A DNA stretch of 64,000 nt, taken from positions 2,546,237 through 2,610,236 of the forward strand of contig NZ_VLNU01000001.1 in assembly GCF_009765165.1 (NCBI RefSeq), given 5' to 3'. Below the pieces are notes generated by a model, which did not search any database, was not told the DNA's origin, and saw only the letters and a program-made list of their open reading frames with translations. The stretch is from Lysobacter panacisoli (lineage in GTDB: Bacteria; Pseudomonadota; Gammaproteobacteria; Xanthomonadales; Xanthomonadaceae). The position numbers and the translations under genes are program-made. The stretch's first letter is position 1. Each line of letters begins with the position of its first letter. Below are positions 63,752 through 64,000 of the stretch, piece by piece.

Positions 63752-64000
63752 GCGGCATTGCCGCGTGGCCTGCCGAACGCCCGGCCAGGATGGTCGGGCT
63801 GGGCGATCCGAAGTCATTGCGTGGCGCCAGGGATGGCAGCGGCAACATCATCGAAGCGAGGGCCCGCGGCATTGCCGCGTGGCCTGCCGAACGCCCGGCC
63901 AGGATGGTCGGGCTGGGCGATCCGAAGTCATTGCGTGGCGCCAGGGATGGCAGCGGCAACATCATCGAAGCGAGTGCCCGCGGCACTGCCGCGTGGCCTG
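63752..64000. repeat. 114-bp tandem repeat, running off the window
   Basis: Units start at 63752, 63866 and 63980 (GCGGCATTG / GCGGCATTG / GCGGCACTG), so two full copies and a third begun; copies are nearly identical. Each unit contains GCGGCATTGCCGC and GCCCGGCCAGG hairpins. The 114-bp period is divisible by 3, which creates a repeated 38-residue reading frame on the minus strand (63639-63986) that I regard as non-coding. Confidence 0.92.

Noticed and set aside
63639..63986. 115-codon minus-strand frame with a 38-residue repeat
   Set aside because: The repetition is created by the 114-bp DNA repeat; no RBS or recognisable fold, and it overlaps the 3' end of the hypothetical gene.
63752..64000. 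Possible CRISPR array
   Set aside because: Units are contiguous 114-bp repeats without variable spacers, and no cas genes are present.

Overview
The window is high-GC DNA (most genes strongly G/C-ending in codon position 3), densely packed, and free of rRNA, tRNA and intact transposases. The gene set (minCDE, purT, a riboswitch-controlled gcvP, Rieske oxygenase, ACE-like M2 peptidase, many GGDEF/EAL and two-component proteins, and a C-terminal domain resembling XVIPCD) points to a gammaproteobacterium of the Xanthomonadaceae/Lysobacteraceae, probably Lysobacter-like. This assignment is inferred from gene content, not from a marker gene.

Layout. 1-2.8 kb: a PhnD-like periplasmic binding protein (5' truncated) overlapping a membrane GGDEF/EAL protein. 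3.0-5.8 kb: Mpg glycosylase, divergent from a LytS/LytTR two-component pair. 5.8-6.7 kb: short YdcH-like gene between CTCTCCC-type repeats. 6.7-10.9 kb: RND pump and adaptor. 10.9-15.6 kb: a large PAS/GGDEF/EAL protein and a PAS kinase/receiver pair. 15.8-19.0 kb: glycogen debranching enzyme and GT4 glycosyltransferase. 19.2-22.5 kb: homologues of the MrfA/MrfB helicase-exonuclease pair. 22.7-28.2 kb: 2H phosphoesterase, GAF-GGDEF cyclase and M1 aminopeptidase. 28.3-32.1 kb: hybrid kinase and OmpR-type regulator. 32.2-35.0 kb: methyltransferase, DUF4242 protein, a ferritin-like di-iron gene cut by an in-frame TAG, and a secreted hypothetical.

35.0-37.9 kb is the most notable block. A predicted lipoprotein overlaps by 4 bp a GHSLGG lipase whose C-terminus looks like the XVIPCD secretion signal used by antibacterial type IV secretion effectors of Xanthomonadales. 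I read this as an effector/immunity cassette. It is flanked by two identical 44-bp direct repeats, each containing a terminator hairpin, and the immunity-like gene is clearly AT-richer than its surroundings.

37.9-49.9 kb: gcvP with a tandem glycine riboswitch, VOC protein, Bcr/CflA exporter, APC permease, Rieske oxygenase, amidohydrolase, M2 peptidase and a small HEAAH protein. 50.0-52.5 kb: minE-minD-minC with a GNAT gene, tightly coupled. 52.7-54.5 kb: NarL-type two-component pair, followed by a duplicated copy of the regulator's 3' end. 55-64 kb: SRPBCC/GyrI-like protein, DUF423, AlkA-like glycosylase, small secreted proteins, M15 peptidase, a four-gene overlapping SPFH operon including two genes under 60 codons, a lipoprotein, purT, a hypothetical gene, and a 114-bp tandem repeat running off the right edge.

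Repeats recur throughout: four ~100-bp palindromic REP-like elements, several CTCTCCC hairpin clusters, and a third hairpin family near minE and the NarL-type regulator. Themes are signalling (five kinase/regulator systems and three c-di-GMP proteins), alkylation/crosslink repair (Mpg, AlkA, MrfAB) and interbacterial competition.
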